Under the pieces are notes generated by a model. That model searched no databases and was not told where the DNA came from. It was given only the letters and a program-made list of their open reading frames with translations. Positions 13,611 to 24,766 of a DNA stretch of 64,000 nt are shown one piece after another. The first letter of the stretch is position 1. The number at the start of each line of letters is the position of its first letter. The position numbers and the translations under genes are program-made. This DNA is from Staphylococcus simulans (lineage in GTDB: Bacteria > Bacillota > Bacilli > Staphylococcales > Staphylococcaceae), in NCBI RefSeq assembly GCF_002994445.1, contig NZ_MRZJ01000008.1, positions 30,766-94,765 on the forward strand, written 5' to 3'.

Positions 13611-14650
13611 AATTGATCCGCTCCTATTTGTTGATTGCCTGTTGCTTTTTCGAGTCTATTCAAGAAAGCAATACTATCATCGGTTGTTTTATAACGGTAA
13701 ATGTAACCTTGATGAATCGAATCATCCGTATCAAGTTCATGCAATATTTGATATAGATTATGATTTGCGGCCTTTAAATCATAGCTATCTGAAGATAATT
13801 CACGATAAATCGCGTTCTTTGGAATATACTGCTTCAATGTCGCAGGTACCGCAAATAAAGTGTGCTGCCAATCCTGGTCGCTTGAAATCTCATGATTTAA
13901 TTCTGTCAACATCGCCACAGGTGTTTCTGGTGAATAGTGTTTATATTTCATTCCAGGTGCAATCGGTTTATCTGTATCTAAATGTGCTGTTAAATCAACC
14001 GAACCCGGCAAGACATTTTCAATCATATCTGCTGTAATCGCACCGGGACGTGCAATTCTGAACGGATATTGCGTGCAATCCAACACGGTACTTTCTAAAC
14101 CTTCTTCACTTTGATCACCGTTTACTATTCCTTCTACCCGTTCATTTAAATCTCTAAAGACATGAGCAAAGGTTGTAGGTGATGGACGTCCGCTAATATT
14201 CGCACTCGGCGCAGCAATCGGTAAATCTGTATATTCTAAAATGGCTCGGCCGATAGGATGGCTCGGCATTCTGACTGCAATAGACTGCAAACCGCCAGAA
14301 ACACGTTCGCATAAATAGCCTGGCTCAAGCGGTAAAATAAATGAAATCGGTCCTGGCCAAAATGTGTCCATTAATAGTTTTACTTCTTTTGAACGCGGCG
14401 CTGTAAACGCATCTAATTGACTTTGGTCGTGAATATGCACAATCAGAGGATTATCAGAAGGACGTCCTTTTGCTTCGTATATTTTACGTACTGCTTCATT
14501 ATCTTGCGCATTCGCACCTAACCCGTATACCGTTTCTGTCGGCAAAGCAACTAAGCCGCCTGCATGATAGATGGCGCTGATTTCTTCTAACGCTTTCTGA
14601 CCTTGTTTTGTTCCTAATTGATGACGCAAATCCCAAGTTTTTGTCTTCAT
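13607..14650 (-). CDS. L-threonylcarbamoyladenylate synthase (Sua5/YwlC)
   Basis: Makes threonylcarbamoyl-AMP for the t6A37 tRNA modification. The 347 residues comprise an N-terminal YrdC/Sua5 domain (about 20-210; ALPTETVYGLGANA, KGRPSDNPLIVHI, PSANISGRPSPTTF) and a C-terminal Sua5 domain (about 225-347), joined by the PGMKYKHYSP linker that closes the active site. A 30-residue in-frame upstream extension is hydrophobic and not family-like; ATG 14650 (MKTKTWDLR) is preferred. It sits between prmC and ptpB as in other Firmicutes. Confidence 0.93.
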   Translation of the reverse strand: MKTKTWDLRHQLGTKQGQKALEEISAIYHAGGLVALPTETVYGLGANAQDNEAVRKIYEAKGRPSDNPLIVHIHDQSQLDAFTAPRSKEVKLLMDTFWPGPISFILPLEPGYLCERVSGGLQSIAVRMPSHPIGRAILEYTDLPIAAPSANISGRPSPTTFAHVFRDLNERVEGIVNGDQSEEGLESTVLDCTQYPFRIARPGAITADMIENVLPGSVDLTAHLDTDKPIAPGMKYKHYSPETPVAMLTELNHEISSDQDWQHTLFAVPATLKQYIPKNAIYRELSSDSYDLKAANHNLYQILHELDTDDSIHQGYIYRYKTTDDSIAFLNRLEKATGNQQIGADQL

Positions 14651-14761
14651 CTCTCTGCACGTCCTTTCAAAAATAATTGTAAAACAAAATAAGAAGTTAT
14701 GCGAGAACAGGGTGTTATACAATCTCCCCTCTTCTCCCATAACTTCTCATCATTACGCTGT

Positions 14762-15590
14762 TCAGCGTTTCCATATAAATGAAATAATTCTGTCGTTTTG
14801 ATTAATATCTTGAATCACTTCCGCCTCAATTGACGGATAGATAGATTGAATCAGTGCCTTCAGCACTTCCCCCTGATTATAACCAATTTCAAAAACGACT
14901 ACAGCATTGTCATTTAATACTTGCGGCAGCTTTTCAATTATCGCTCGATAGATGGCTAAGCCGTGTTCTTCTGCAAACAAAGCTTGGTGCGGTTCATAAT
15001 CCACTACAGTTTCAGCCATATCTATAGATTCTGCTTGATCAATATACGGCGGGTTTGAAATTAAGCCGTCTAATCGTATATTTTGTTCTATTAAAGGAGA
15101 CAAGTCGCTCCCTTGCAAGAAAGTAATATCCGTTTGATGCATTGCTGCATTGGCACGCGCAACCTCTAAAGGTCCTTCAAACAAGTCCGTCGCATAGACA
15201 GTCAAATCAGGTTTCAAAAGCTTTAGCATCACCGCAATAATACCGCTGCCTGTACCGATATCAGCCACACTATCACCGTTAGATAATTGGTTCATAAAAT
15301 GCATTAGGACTTCTTCAGTCTCAGGTCTTGGAATCAAGCAGCGTGCATCTACTTTAAAGCGTTCGCCGTAAAAGCTTTGGAAACCGGTAATATATTGAAT
15401 CGGTTCCCCAGTTAACATACGGTCTGTTGCTTCTTGATAGGCTGCACGATGTGCTTCTGTCATAGTGTCATTCATCTTCAAGACATAATCTGCAAGCGAC
15501 CAGTCAAACAAATCTAACAACAGCCACTTTGCTCTTTTAGATTCAAAGCCGCGTGCAACTGCTTGTTTCGCAGCTGCTTGTACAGCTTCC

Positions 15591-15601
<11 letters not shown>
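14762..15601 (-). CDS. prmC: Peptide chain release factor N5-glutamine methyltransferase
   Basis: Methylates the GGQ glutamine of release factors using SAM. The 279 residues have the N-terminal helical substrate domain, the SAM-binding motif [15 protein letters not shown] and the catalytic NPPY motif (LISNPPYID). The start is a TTG at 15601 that overlaps the end of prfA by 11 bases; no ATG occurs near the N-terminus, so TTG initiation is likely and coupling to prfA is expected. Its substrate gene is immediately upstream, which supports the assignment. Confidence 0.95.
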
Positions 15602-16666
<1,065 letters not shown>

Positions 16667-16667
<1 letters not shown>

Positions 16668-17266
16668 TATAATTCCTCCTTCTCAGATTCACTAGGTGCA
16701 ACGATATGATGTGCGCGGCATCTAGGTTCATAACTTTCATCTGCCCCCACCATAATAATCGGGTCATCTTCTTTAGCAGGTCTGCCGTTGATTAAACGCT
16801 GTGTTCTGCTTGCAGGTGCTCCGCAAACTGCACATACTGCTTGCAGCTTAGTAACCAACTCACTGACAGCCATCAACTGCGGCATCGGTTCAAAAGGTTT
16901 CCCTCTGAAGTCCATATCCAGTCCTGCCACAATGACACGATGGCCTTGTTCTGCCAAATCTTGTGCAATTTCTACAACCGAATCCTCAAAGAATTGCACT
17001 TCATCTATACCAATCACATCGACTTCAGTCAAATCCTGTTCTAAAATTTCTTCAGCCTTTTTAATAGTGATTGCTTCTATTGCGTTGCCGTTATGCGATA
17101 CCACTTTTTCTTTGTGGTAACGATCATCTATTGCAGGTTTAAATACTACGACTTTCTGTTTTGCATACATGCCGCGTTTTAATCTGCGGATTAATTCTTC
17201 AGATTTACCGCTGAACATGCTGCCGGTAATACATTCAATCCAGCCGGAATGATAAGTTTCATACAT
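16667..17266 (-). CDS. tdk: Thymidine kinase (type II)
   Basis: Phosphorylates thymidine to dTMP in salvage. The 199 residues carry the P-loop [15 protein letters not shown], the DEVQFF segment, the lasso region, and a structural zinc site (CAVCGAP and the C-terminal CRAHH). Length is normal. It is the first gene of the tdk-prfA-prmC group and begins 148 bases downstream of the rpmE2 terminator. Confidence 0.97.
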
Positions 17267-17413
17267 TATGCTTTTCCTTCCTTTTCAAAACAAAATCATC
17301 TCATTATATCATATTTTTAATTAGGACAACGGGCAAAACATGAGAAAATTTTAATGGAATGCAATCTCTTTTTGTATACCCATACATCATTATACTTTGC
17401 TTTGAAAACCAAA

Positions 17414-17442
17414 TAAAAAAACTCTCGCCAAATTGCGAGAGT
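17414..17442 (-). terminator. Terminator after rpmE2
   Basis: An 8-bp stem (17421-17428 with 17435-17442, core ACTCTCGC) and 6-base loop, followed on the minus strand by a T-run (As at 17415-17420). It lies 17 bases past the rpmE2 stop. Confidence 0.9.
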
Positions 17443-17458
17443 CTCATTTAAATCGAAA

Positions 17459-17722
17459 TTATTCGTTATTGTTTGATGATTTAAGACCGAATTTCTTGTT
17501 GAATCGTTCAACACGGCCATCCGCAGCTGCGAATTTTTGACGACCAGTGTAGAATGGATGTGAGTCAGATGAAATATCTAAACGGATAACTGGATATTCG
17601 TTGCCATCTTCCCATTCCATTGTTTCTGATGATGATTTAGTTGAACCACTTAAGAATTTGTAGTTAGTTGTTGTATCTAAGAAAATTACTTTGTGGTATT
17701 CAGGATGGATTCCTTGTCTCAT
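17459..17722 (-). CDS. rpmE2: 50S ribosomal protein L31, type B (zinc-independent)
   Basis: An 87-residue L31 starting [18 protein letters not shown] with the conserved [15 protein letters not shown] and the terminal RFNKKFGL segment. It has no CxxC cysteine pair, so it is the type B, zinc-free paralogue that replaces type A L31 when zinc is scarce in organisms having both; in staphylococci it is, as far as I recall, the only L31. Single-gene unit with its own promoter and terminator. Confidence 0.95.
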   Translation of the reverse strand: MRQGIHPEYHKVIFLDTTTNYKFLSGSTKSSSETMEWEDGNEYPVIRLDISSDSHPFYTGRQKFAAADGRVERFNKKFGLKSSNNNE

Positions 17723-17795
17723 AATTATTTTCAGCTCCTTTGCCCTGAACCATCTGGAACAGAGTTATTTGTGAGTTTTTACCCAATACTTAGTA

Positions 17796-17824
17796 ATTAT
17801 AATTGTTACTAGAATAAAATGCAA
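17796..17824 (-). promoter_or_regulatory. rpmE2 promoter
   Basis: On the minus strand -35 TTGCAT (17824-17819), a 17-base spacer and a perfect -10 TATAAT (17801-17796). The implied leader of about 70 bases contains a G/C-rich stretch just before the AAAGGAG ribosome-binding site and could host an autoregulatory L31 leader; that is conjecture. Confidence 0.75.
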
Positions 17825-17854
17825 CCCATTCTGGAAGACAAATATAATTTATTA

Positions 17855-19171
17855 TTAAATGATAGGTTTGCCTGTACGTTTGCTTTCAATTGCAACTTCT
17901 TGCAATTGATGGAAGAATTCTTCATTATTTTTAGAACGTTTCAATTTGCGGATAAAGCGTTCAGTAAAGTCTGTTGAATCAGTAAACATATTGCGCAATT
18001 GCCATAAACTGTCTAAATCTTTCTTATCAACCAGCAGTTCTTCTTTACGTGTTGAACTTCTGCCGATATCAATTGCTGGGAAGACACGTCTTTCAGCTAA
18101 TTTACGATCTAAATGCAATTCCATGTTTCCTGTTCCTTTGAACTCTTCATAAATCATATCGTCCATTCTGGAACCTGTATCGATTAAAGCTGTTGCTAAA
18201 ATCGTTAAACTGCCACCTGCTTCAATGTTTCGCGCAGCACCGAAGAAGTGCTTTGGTTTGTGTAATGATGCAGGGTCTAAACCACCTGATAAAGTACGTC
18301 CGCTCGGCGGAATTACTAAGTTGTAAGCACGTGCCAAACGTGTAATCGAATCCATTAAAATGATGACATCTTCACCGATTTCAACCAATCTTTTCGCACG
18401 TTCTAACAACAATTCAGCTACTTTAACATGATGTTCCGGCGGCTCATCAAATGTTGAATGTACGACTTCAGCTGCTTCGCTTGATCGTTCAATATCTGTT
18501 ACCTCTTCTGGTCGTTCTCCGACAAGCAGAATAAAAAGTTTTGCTTCAGGTTTATTGACTGTAACTGCATTTGCAATTTCTTTCAGCAATGACGTTTTAC
18601 CTGCTTTAGGCGGTGCGACAATCAAACCACGCTGACCTAAACCAATAGGTGCAACTAAGTCCATGATTCTTGTCGAATAATTGTTTGATTTTGTTTCCAA
18701 TTTAATACGCTCATCCGGATATAACGGTGTAAGTGCTTGGAAATGCGGGCGTTTTTTTACCTCTTCTGCATTATGATCATTGACAAAATCGACTTGCAGC
18801 AAGCCGTAATATTTTTCATTATCTTTAGGCTTTCTGACTTTCCCTGTCACCTTATCCCCGCGCTTGATTTCAAAACGGCGGATTTGACTTGCAGAAATAT
18901 AAATATCTTTTTCGCCTTTAGAGTAGTTGACAGTTCTTAAAAAGCCGTAACCATCTGGTTGGATATCATCTAAGATACCTTCCATATAGTAATTGCCGTC
19001 TTTTTCCATCTGTGCTTCCATAATGGCTAATACTAATTCTTTTTTATTCAATTTACTATAGTTAGTTAATTTAAGAGATTTTGCTTTTTGAGTTAGCGCT
19101 TTAGTAGTATTGTTCTTATAGAGTTCGTGGAAAGACTCGTATTGAGGAGATGTACGTTCTCTTTCAGGCAT
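17855..19171 (-). CDS. rho: Transcription termination factor Rho
   Basis: Hexameric RNA-dependent ATPase helicase. The 438 residues contain the N-terminal Rho domain (KGEKDIYISASQIRRFEIKRGD RNA-binding fold), the P-loop APPKAGKTSLLKEIA, the Walker B VIILMDSITRLARAYN, and the R-loop/arginine finger region GSRMDDMIYEEFKGTGN. The N-terminus MPERERTSPQYESFHELYKN matches S. aureus Rho. It is followed by rpmE2 after 132 bases. Confidence 0.98.
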   Translation of the reverse strand: MPERERTSPQYESFHELYKNNTTKALTQKAKSLKLTNYSKLNKKELVLAIMEAQMEKDGNYYMEGILDDIQPDGYGFLRTVNYSKGEKDIYISASQIRRFEIKRGDKVTGKVRKPKDNEKYYGLLQVDFVNDHNAEEVKKRPHFQALTPLYPDERIKLETKSNNYSTRIMDLVAPIGLGQRGLIVAPPKAGKTSLLKEIANAVTVNKPEAKLFILLVGERPEEVTDIERSSEAAEVVHSTFDEPPEHHVKVAELLLERAKRLVEIGEDVIILMDSITRLARAYNLVIPPSGRTLSGGLDPASLHKPKHFFGAARNIEAGGSLTILATALIDTGSRMDDMIYEEFKGTGNMELHLDRKLAERRVFPAIDIGRSSTRKEELLVDKKDLDSLWQLRNMFTDSTDFTERFIRKLKRSKNNEEFFHQLQEVAIESKRTGKPII

Positions 19172-19311
19172 GTTTTACACTCATTTCATTTTAGTTTACG
19201 TATTTACTAATTATAAAGTATTTTTCATAAGATAACCATAGCAAATTTTAAACCTTATCGCAAAACAATGATTGATACTCTGCTTAAAATTGTACATTAC
19301 CCTCTCCTTAA

Positions 19312-19350
19312 AAAAATAAAAATGCTGAGCACATTACTGCCCAGCATTTT
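19312..19350 (-). terminator. Terminator after the aldehyde dehydrogenase gene
   Basis: A 13-bp stem with one G-T pair (19319-19331 with 19338-19350, core AAAATGCTG) and 6-base loop. On the minus strand it continues into TTTATTTTTT. Located 12 bases past the stop. Confidence 0.9.
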
Positions 19351-19361
19351 AGTTCAAAATT

Positions 19362-20792
19362 CTATTTGTTGTAATATCCGGCAATTGATTTGATTTCTAA
19401 GAATTCTTCAATACCATAGTCGCCCCATTCTCTGCCTAAGCCTGATTGTTTGTAGCCGCCGAATGGCAGATCTGGTTTGCGTCCAGCTTCATTGATTTCA
19501 ATTGTACCGGCTTCTACTTCACGTGCTACTTTGCGTAAAGTATCTAAATCTTTACCATAAACATAACCTGCTAAACCATATACTGTATCGTTTGCGATTT
19601 CAATTGCTTCGTCCAAGTCTTTATAAGTGATAACTGACATCACTGGACCGAAGATTTCTTCTTGTGCAATTGTCATATCATTCTTAACGTTTGTAAAGAT
19701 AGTAGGTTTTGCGAAATAGCCTTTTTCTAAGCCTTCAGGTTTGCCAGTACCGCCAAGGATTAATTCAGCACCTTCGTCGATACCTTTTTGAATATAATCT
19801 TGAACTTGATCATATTGTTTTTTACTGATAATCGGACCCATGTCTACGCCGTCTTCTCTTGGGTCTCCGACTTTAACTGCGCTCATTTTTTCTTTTACAG
19901 CTTTAATAAAGTCATCTTTCAATGATTCTGGAACGATTGTTCTTGTACCTGCAGTACAAACTTGTCCAGTATTATTGTAGACTTTGCCTGCAGCTGCTTC
20001 TGCTGCACCGTCAATATCTGCATCGTCTAAAATGATATATGGTGATTTGCCGCCAAGTTCAAGTGAAACTTTCTTGAAGTCTTGGGCAGCTTTTTCCATG
20101 ATTTTTGCACCTGTCGGGCCAGAACCTGTAAATGACATCATACGTACATCAGGGTGCTCGCTTAATGGATTGCCGACACCTTCGCCGTCACCGTTCACTA
20201 AGTTGAAGACACCTTTTGGTACGCCGACTTTATCAAAGATTTCTGCTAAGATAACAGCCGCAAATGGTGTTAATTCTGAAGGTTTCAATACTACTGGACT
20301 GCCCGCTGCGAAAGCTGCCGCTAATTTAAGTGAAGTTTGGTTGGTTGGGAAGTTCCAAGGTGTAATTAATCCTGCTACACCGATAGCTTCTTTTACAACT
20401 AAATCATTGCCGCGCTGTTCTTCGAATTGGAAATTATCCAATGCATCTCTTGCTTCTGCGAAATGATTTAATCCCATTTGATAGTGCACTTTTTCAGATT
20501 TTTCTAATGGTGCACCTAACTCATCTGTAATTGCTTCTATAATATCTTCTTTTCTGTTTTCGTACTCTTTAACGATTTTATCAAGTAAATCTCTTCTGTA
20601 TTCTACACTGCTGTGACGGAATTCAAGATAAACATTGTTCGCAGCTGCGACTGCTTTATCAACGTCTTCTTTATTCCCTTTTGCAATTTGGCCTAAGACT
20701 TCTTCAGTTGCAGGGTTGATGACATCAATTGTTTCACCGCTTGCACTGTCTACCCATTCGCCATTGATATATTGTTTCGTTTGAGTTCTCAA
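19362..20792 (-). CDS. Aldehyde dehydrogenase family protein
   Basis: NAD(P)-dependent aldehyde oxidation, 476 residues. Typical ALDH features: N-terminal [25 protein letters not shown], cofactor segment [19 protein letters not shown], Rossmann turn [11 protein letters not shown], the glutamate motif [16 protein letters not shown], the catalytic cysteine motif [12 protein letters not shown], and the terminal [15 protein letters not shown]. The natural aldehyde is not evident. It is the next gene after an HxlR regulator on the same strand, 133 bases away and beyond a terminator, which suggests control by that regulator. Confidence 0.92.
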   Translation of the reverse strand: MRTQTKQYINGEWVDSASGETIDVINPATEEVLGQIAKGNKEDVDKAVAAANNVYLEFRHSSVEYRRDLLDKIVKEYENRKEDIIEAITDELGAPLEKSEKVHYQMGLNHFAEARDALDNFQFEEQRGNDLVVKEAIGVAGLITPWNFPTNQTSLKLAAAFAAGSPVVLKPSELTPFAAVILAEIFDKVGVPKGVFNLVNGDGEGVGNPLSEHPDVRMMSFTGSGPTGAKIMEKAAQDFKKVSLELGGKSPYIILDDADIDGAAEAAAGKVYNNTGQVCTAGTRTIVPESLKDDFIKAVKEKMSAVKVGDPREDGVDMGPIISKKQYDQVQDYIQKGIDEGAELILGGTGKPEGLEKGYFAKPTIFTNVKNDMTIAQEEIFGPVMSVITYKDLDEAIEIANDTVYGLAGYVYGKDLDTLRKVAREVEAGTIEINEAGRKPDLPFGGYKQSGLGREWGDYGIEEFLEIKSIAGYYNK

Positions 20793-20871
20793 TTACAGTC
20801 ACTCCTTAGTAAATGTCTTATTATCTATTTTAACCTATCAGCGCTATTTTTAAACGAATGTGCTTATAACC

Positions 20872-20907
20872 AAAAAAGAAGAGCTACTCCATTAAGGAAT
20901 AACTCTT
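20872..20907 (-). terminator. Terminator after the HxlR regulator
   Basis: A 12-bp stem with two G-T pairs (20879-20890 with 20896-20907) and 5-base loop, followed on the minus strand by TTTTTT. It separates the regulator from the aldehyde dehydrogenase gene. Confidence 0.85.
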
Positions 20908-20925
20908 GCTTTTATCAAATCTATT

Positions 20926-21267
20926 TTAAGAATTTGCAGCTTTATGCTCTTGTTCCAGTTCGACGTATTTTTGTGCCCATTCTTCCATCGGTACTAAAGC
21001 TTCAGCCAGTGCTGCACCTTTATCAGTCAATTGATAGACAATTGAGACCGGTGCTTTGGATACAATATTCTTTTCTACTAAGTCCCATTCCATCAATTCT
21101 GTAAGTTTTAAACTTAGAGAACGCGGTGTGATGGTCTTCAAGTCTTTCTTCATTTCACTGAAGTGAGCAGACTTTTCTGGGCATCTAGATAGATAATTCA
21201 ATATCAATCCGTTCCAGCTGCGACCGATGATTTTAAATGTTTCTTCTAAATAAGGACATACTTCCAT
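20926..21267 (-). CDS. HxlR (DUF24) family transcriptional regulator
   Basis: A 113-residue winged-helix protein with the HxlR signatures CPYLEETFKIIGRSWNGLIL, FSEMKKDLKTITPRSLSLKLTEL and VVYQLT-like wing (IVYQLTDKGAAL). Cys4 followed by Pro is the position of the redox-sensing cysteine in the YodB/QsrR/HypR branch of this family; Cys29 is a second cysteine. It lies just upstream of an aldehyde dehydrogenase gene, so sensing of aldehydes, quinones or hypochlorite is plausible. Two inverted repeats occur in its own upstream region (21282-21299 and 21309-21321). Confidence 0.9.
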   Translation of the reverse strand: MEVCPYLEETFKIIGRSWNGLILNYLSRCPEKSAHFSEMKKDLKTITPRSLSLKLTELMEWDLVEKNIVSKAPVSIVYQLTDKGAALAEALVPMEEWAQKYVELEQEHKAANS

Positions 21268-21281
21268 TTAAATCACCTCTC

Positions 21282-21321
21282 CATGATTACTAGATCATGT
21301 CAACCTAATATACAAAGTATA
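21282..21321 (-). promoter_or_regulatory. Candidate HxlR-type operators
   Basis: Two palindromes lie 15-54 bases ahead of the hxlR-like start: CATGAT-N6-ATCATG (21282-21299) and TATAC-AAA-GTATA (21309-21321). The second resembles the short GTA/TAC-type inverted repeats bound by DUF24 regulators. Autoregulation is inferred. Confidence 0.45.
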
Positions 21322-21330
21322 CCACAAATT

Positions 21331-22590
21331 TTAGATTTTTTCAGTCCAAATGTTTGCGCCGAGAGATTTTAAATTTTCAACAATGTTTGTGTAACCGCGA
21401 TAAATGTGATTTACATTATAAATTGTTGTTACACCTTCTGCAATCAAGCCTGCAACAATTAAACAAGCACCTGCACGCAAGTCGCTGGCATAGACAGAAG
21501 CGCCTTGCAATGTTGAAGGTTTAACAGTTGCTGTATTTTGATCAACAGAAATTGCACCGCCCATTTTCTTCAATTCTTCAATATGTCTGAAGCGTTCCGG
21601 ATAAATCGTATCTGTCACAAATGAAGGTCCATCAGCTAAGAAAAGCAATGGCGTAATCGGCTGCTGCAAGTCTGTCGCAAATCCAGGATATACCAATGTT
21701 TTGATATTCACATTATTAAACGGCAATTGGCCTTTAAGTGTGACACTATCGTCATTGATATTAACATCCACACCTAATTCTTGAAGCTTAACTGTTAACG
21801 GTTCAATATGCTTTGGAATAATATTATCTAATTCCACTTCTCCGCCGCAAGCAGCTGCCATACACATGTATGAACCCGCTTCAATTCTATCTGGAATAAT
21901 CTGATGCGTTACACCATGGAGGTGGTCAACACCTGTAATTTTAATCGTACTTGTACCAGCGCCTTTAATGTTAGCACCCATACCTGTTAAGAATGTCGCA
22001 ACATCGACAACTTCAGGTTCTTTTGCGGCGTTTTCAATCACAGTTTGTCCTTCTGCACGCACTGCCGCTAACATTATATTGATTGTCGCACCGACACTGA
22101 CCATATCCAAGAAGATATTCGCACCTTTTAATTCTTCTGCTTCAATCTTCATTGATGTCGGGCTTGACTCATCAATTGTCGCACCTAAAGCTTTGAAGCC
22201 TTTAATATGCTGATCAATCGGACGCGGTCCTAAAGGACAGCCGCCAGGCAAACCGATGACACATTTTTTGAATCTGCCTAATAAAGCACCCATCATATAA
22301 TATGATGCTCTTAAAGATTCGACTTTATGATTCGGTAAAGATGCATTTTGAATTTCTGTCGGATCTATTTTTAACTCTGTACCTTCAAGATCAGTTTTTA
22401 TATTTAAATCTTCTAACAAGCTAACTAAAGTAGCAACATCTGAAATTTGCGGTAGCCCTTCAAGTCTCACAACATCTTCTGCCAGTAATGCTGCTGGGAT
22501 AATGGCAACTGCACTGTTTTTCGCACCATTAATTTTAAGCTTCCCTTTTAATGGCTGTCCGCCTCTGATTTTTATTACTTCTTGAGCCAT
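21331..22590 (-). CDS. murZ: UDP-N-acetylglucosamine 1-carboxyvinyltransferase MurZ (second MurA)
   Basis: Second enolpyruvyl transferase, 419 residues, with the same reaction as MurA. The PEP-reactive cysteine is in [23 protein letters not shown], and [14 protein letters not shown] and [12 protein letters not shown] replace the MurAA versions, which identifies the MurZ/MurAB branch. It neighbours fbaA as in S. aureus. Both paralogues in this window keep the catalytic Cys and Lys22-type residue (GAKN), so both should be active. Confidence 0.96.
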   Translation of the reverse strand: MAQEVIKIRGGQPLKGKLKINGAKNSAVAIIPAALLAEDVVRLEGLPQISDVATLVSLLEDLNIKTDLEGTELKIDPTEIQNASLPNHKVESLRASYYMMGALLGRFKKCVIGLPGGCPLGPRPIDQHIKGFKALGATIDESSPTSMKIEAEELKGANIFLDMVSVGATINIMLAAVRAEGQTVIENAAKEPEVVDVATFLTGMGANIKGAGTSTIKITGVDHLHGVTHQIIPDRIEAGSYMCMAAACGGEVELDNIIPKHIEPLTVKLQELGVDVNINDDSVTLKGQLPFNNVNIKTLVYPGFATDLQQPITPLLFLADGPSFVTDTIYPERFRHIEELKKMGGAISVDQNTATVKPSTLQGASVYASDLRAGACLIVAGLIAEGVTTIYNVNHIYRGYTNIVENLKSLGANIWTEKI

Positions 22591-23024
22591 TCGATTGTTC
22601 TCCTTTGTTATTCAATCTTCATTCCATAGTTCTATGTATAGCATACCCATGTTTCTGATATGACTACACCCCACTCACATTTGATTCATCTATGAAAATA
22701 TTGGTTATCGTTGTTCTTCATATTTATTATAGTTGAATTCACAAGCGTTTGTATATTCATATTATGGATGCATTGCCATTTAACACTGTAATTATAACAG
22801 TTGATATGTTGCACCCATTTAATCTTGTTATCTAAGATGTTAGTTTCAATAAACTTTTTGATCATTCAAAAAATCACTTAAGATATTATAGCATAAAGCA
22901 CGTTGATACTGAAAAAGATTTTCTTCAAAGTGATTACCTTAAGTTCGATTAATTTTCAATCAATCTTATGTATCCTAACACATGGTTGATAAGAGTACAA
23001 TCTTTTCAAATATATTTATAACGC
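22591..23024. other. Intergenic region between fbaA and murZ
   Basis: About 430 A+T-rich bases with no convincing ORF or RNA signature. It should contain the murZ promoter; a TATAAT on the minus strand at 22731-22726 has only a weak -35. A GTTCTCCTTTG-type ribosome-binding complement precedes the murZ start. Confidence 0.6.
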
Positions 23025-23057
23025 AAAAAAGAACATCTGAGAATACAGATGCTCTTT
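23025..23057 (-). terminator. fbaA terminator
   Basis: A 12-bp stem with one G-T pair (23028-23039 with 23046-23057, core CATCTG), ending in a run of Ts on the minus strand, 20 bases past the fbaA stop. Confidence 0.9.
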
Positions 23058-23076
23058 AACAAAACAAAATTATAAA

Positions 23077-23934
23077 TTAAGCGCGGTTAGAAGTACCGAA
23101 CTCTTTGATTTTACCAGTTACAGTTGCTTTGATAGCTTCGCGAGCTGGTCCTAAATATTTACGTGGATCGTAAACATCTTTGTCGTTGTTTAATACTTCG
23201 CGAACTGCTTTTGCTGAAGAAATTTGGTTTTCAGTGTTCACGTTGATTTTAGCTGTACCTAAAGAAATAGATTTTTGGATATCTTTAGTTGGGATACCAG
23301 TACCGCCGTGCAATACTAATGGTAAGCCAGTAGATTTACCGATTTCTTCCATTTCTTTGAAGCCTAAGTTTGGTTCGCCTTTGTAAGGACCGTGAACTGA
23401 ACCTAATGCTGGTGCTAAAGTATCGATACCAGTTTTTTCAACTAATTCTTGACACTCTTTAGGGTCAGCATATATAACACCGTCAGCAACAACGTCATCT
23501 TCTTGTCCGCCGACTGTACCTAATTCAGCTTCTACGGATACTCCGCGAGCATGTGCATATTCAACAACTTTTTTAGTTGTTTCAATGTTTTCTTCGAATG
23601 GGCTGTGTGAAGCGTCAATCATAACTGATGTGAATCCAGCGTCGATTGCTTCTTTACATTTTTCGAAGCTTGAACCATGGTCTAAGTGGATTGCTACAGG
23701 TACAGTGATTTTAAGGTCATGTAATAAGCCTTCAACCATTTTAACTACTGTGTAGAATCCGCTCATGTAACGCGCAGCACCTTCAGATACACCTAAGATA
23801 ACTGGAGCATTTTGTTCTTGTGAAGCTTCTAGAATAGCTTGAGTGAATTCTAGGTTATTAAGGTTATATTGTCCAACTGCATAACCTTTTTCTTTTGCGT
23901 CGATTAACATTTCTTTCATTGAAACTAAAGGCAT
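23077..23934 (-). CDS. fbaA: Fructose-bisphosphate aldolase, class II
   Basis: Zinc-dependent aldolase of glycolysis and gluconeogenesis. The 285 residues form the class II TIM barrel with zinc and catalytic motifs [47 protein letters not shown] and [10 protein letters not shown]. The start [10 protein letters not shown] follows a GGAGGA site, and a small hairpin lies directly upstream of that site. Monocistronic, with its own terminator; divergent from the DUF2529 gene. Confidence 0.97.
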   Translation of the reverse strand: MPLVSMKEMLIDAKEKGYAVGQYNLNNLEFTQAILEASQEQNAPVILGVSEGAARYMSGFYTVVKMVEGLLHDLKITVPVAIHLDHGSSFEKCKEAIDAGFTSVMIDASHSPFEENIETTKKVVEYAHARGVSVEAELGTVGGQEDDVVADGVIYADPKECQELVEKTGIDTLAPALGSVHGPYKGEPNLGFKEMEEIGKSTGLPLVLHGGTGIPTKDIQKSISLGTAKINVNTENQISSAKAVREVLNNDKDVYDPRKYLGPAREAIKATVTGKIKEFGTSNRA

Positions 23935-24235
23935 GAAAGTTCCTCCTTGCGTGCATATTGCACGTGATTTTTATAAGTTTAGTATACCAAAGTCACCACT
24001 GTAATGCATTGCAAAACTAAATGTAAGCGGTTATAAATGATAAAATTGTGTGAATTTTCAAATGTAAACGTATTCATTTAAAATATACATCATAATATCA
24101 TGATTAAGTCATTATCAGCGGTGTATCTTTTTACACTACCCTTTTTCTACCCTCCGTTATACATTTTTCCTCAGATTGAATTCACGTACTACATCATATA
24201 GAATTAATATATCTATTATGAAGTTGGAGGATACC
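23935..24235. promoter_or_regulatory. Divergent fbaA/DUF2529 promoter region with cre-like sites
   Basis: ATGTAAACGTATTCAT at 24062-24077 fits the catabolite-responsive element consensus WTGNAANCGNWNNCW, and 24021-24036 fits with one mismatch. A 6-bp inverted repeat with 3-base loop at 23950-23964 lies 3 bases from the fbaA ribosome-binding site and would form a hairpin in the leader. CcpA control of fbaA is plausible but untested. Confidence 0.45.
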
Positions 24236-24766
24236 ATGGCAAATATATTACAAACACAACTTACAGGTATATTTAATCGATTGAATCAACAAGAAATCGA
24301 TATTCAAATGGCAGCGCAATGTCTGATTCAAGCAATTGGCGGAGAAGGCCATATTTATGTTAAAGGCTATGGCGACTTGAAGTTTTTTGAAAGCTATTTA
24401 TTAGAAAGCAATGAGAAGTTAGAAGACAGCAGAATGCTTTCTGACTTTGAGGATTTCAGTGCATTAGATACAACAGACCGTGTCTTATTGTTCTCGCCTT
24501 TTTATGATGAAGCGGTTCAAGCAGATACACAAGCATTAATTGATTTGGATGTGGACTTTGTATTGATTTGCAACAAGAGCAAAGAAACTGAGATTCCGGA
24601 TCACCTCTTGCATTTCATCGACTTATGTACTCCAAGACCGATTGTTTATACAGAAGACTATGATAAGATTGTACAGCCTCATCCGATGGCGTTCGGCTAT
24701 GTGTATTATGAAATCTACACGCAAATGATTGAAATGATTCGAGATTTAGACATAGATGTTGAATAA
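24236..24766 (+). CDS. DUF2529 protein (YwjG-like)
   Basis: A 176-residue protein starting MANILQTQLTGIFNRLNQQE. The ATG at 24236 has TTGGAGGA four bases ahead and is preferred over the upstream in-frame ATG. Segments such as GGEGHIYVKGYGDLKFFE and RVLLFSPFYDE suggest a SIS-like alpha/beta fold, consistent with DUF2529. The gene is between fbaA and pyrG, as ywjG is in B. subtilis (from memory). It is the only plus-strand gene in the first 28 kb. Function unknown. Confidence 0.8.
   Translation: MANILQTQLTGIFNRLNQQEIDIQMAAQCLIQAIGGEGHIYVKGYGDLKFFESYLLESNEKLEDSRMLSDFEDFSALDTTDRVLLFSPFYDEAVQADTQALIDLDVDFVLICNKSKETEIPDHLLHFIDLCTPRPIVYTEDYDKIVQPHPMAFGYVYYEIYTQMIEMIRDLDIDVE

Noticed and set aside
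17317..17520. A minus-strand 67-codon frame between tdk and rpmE2
   Set aside because: It overlaps the end of rpmE2 and its terminator stem; no start signal.
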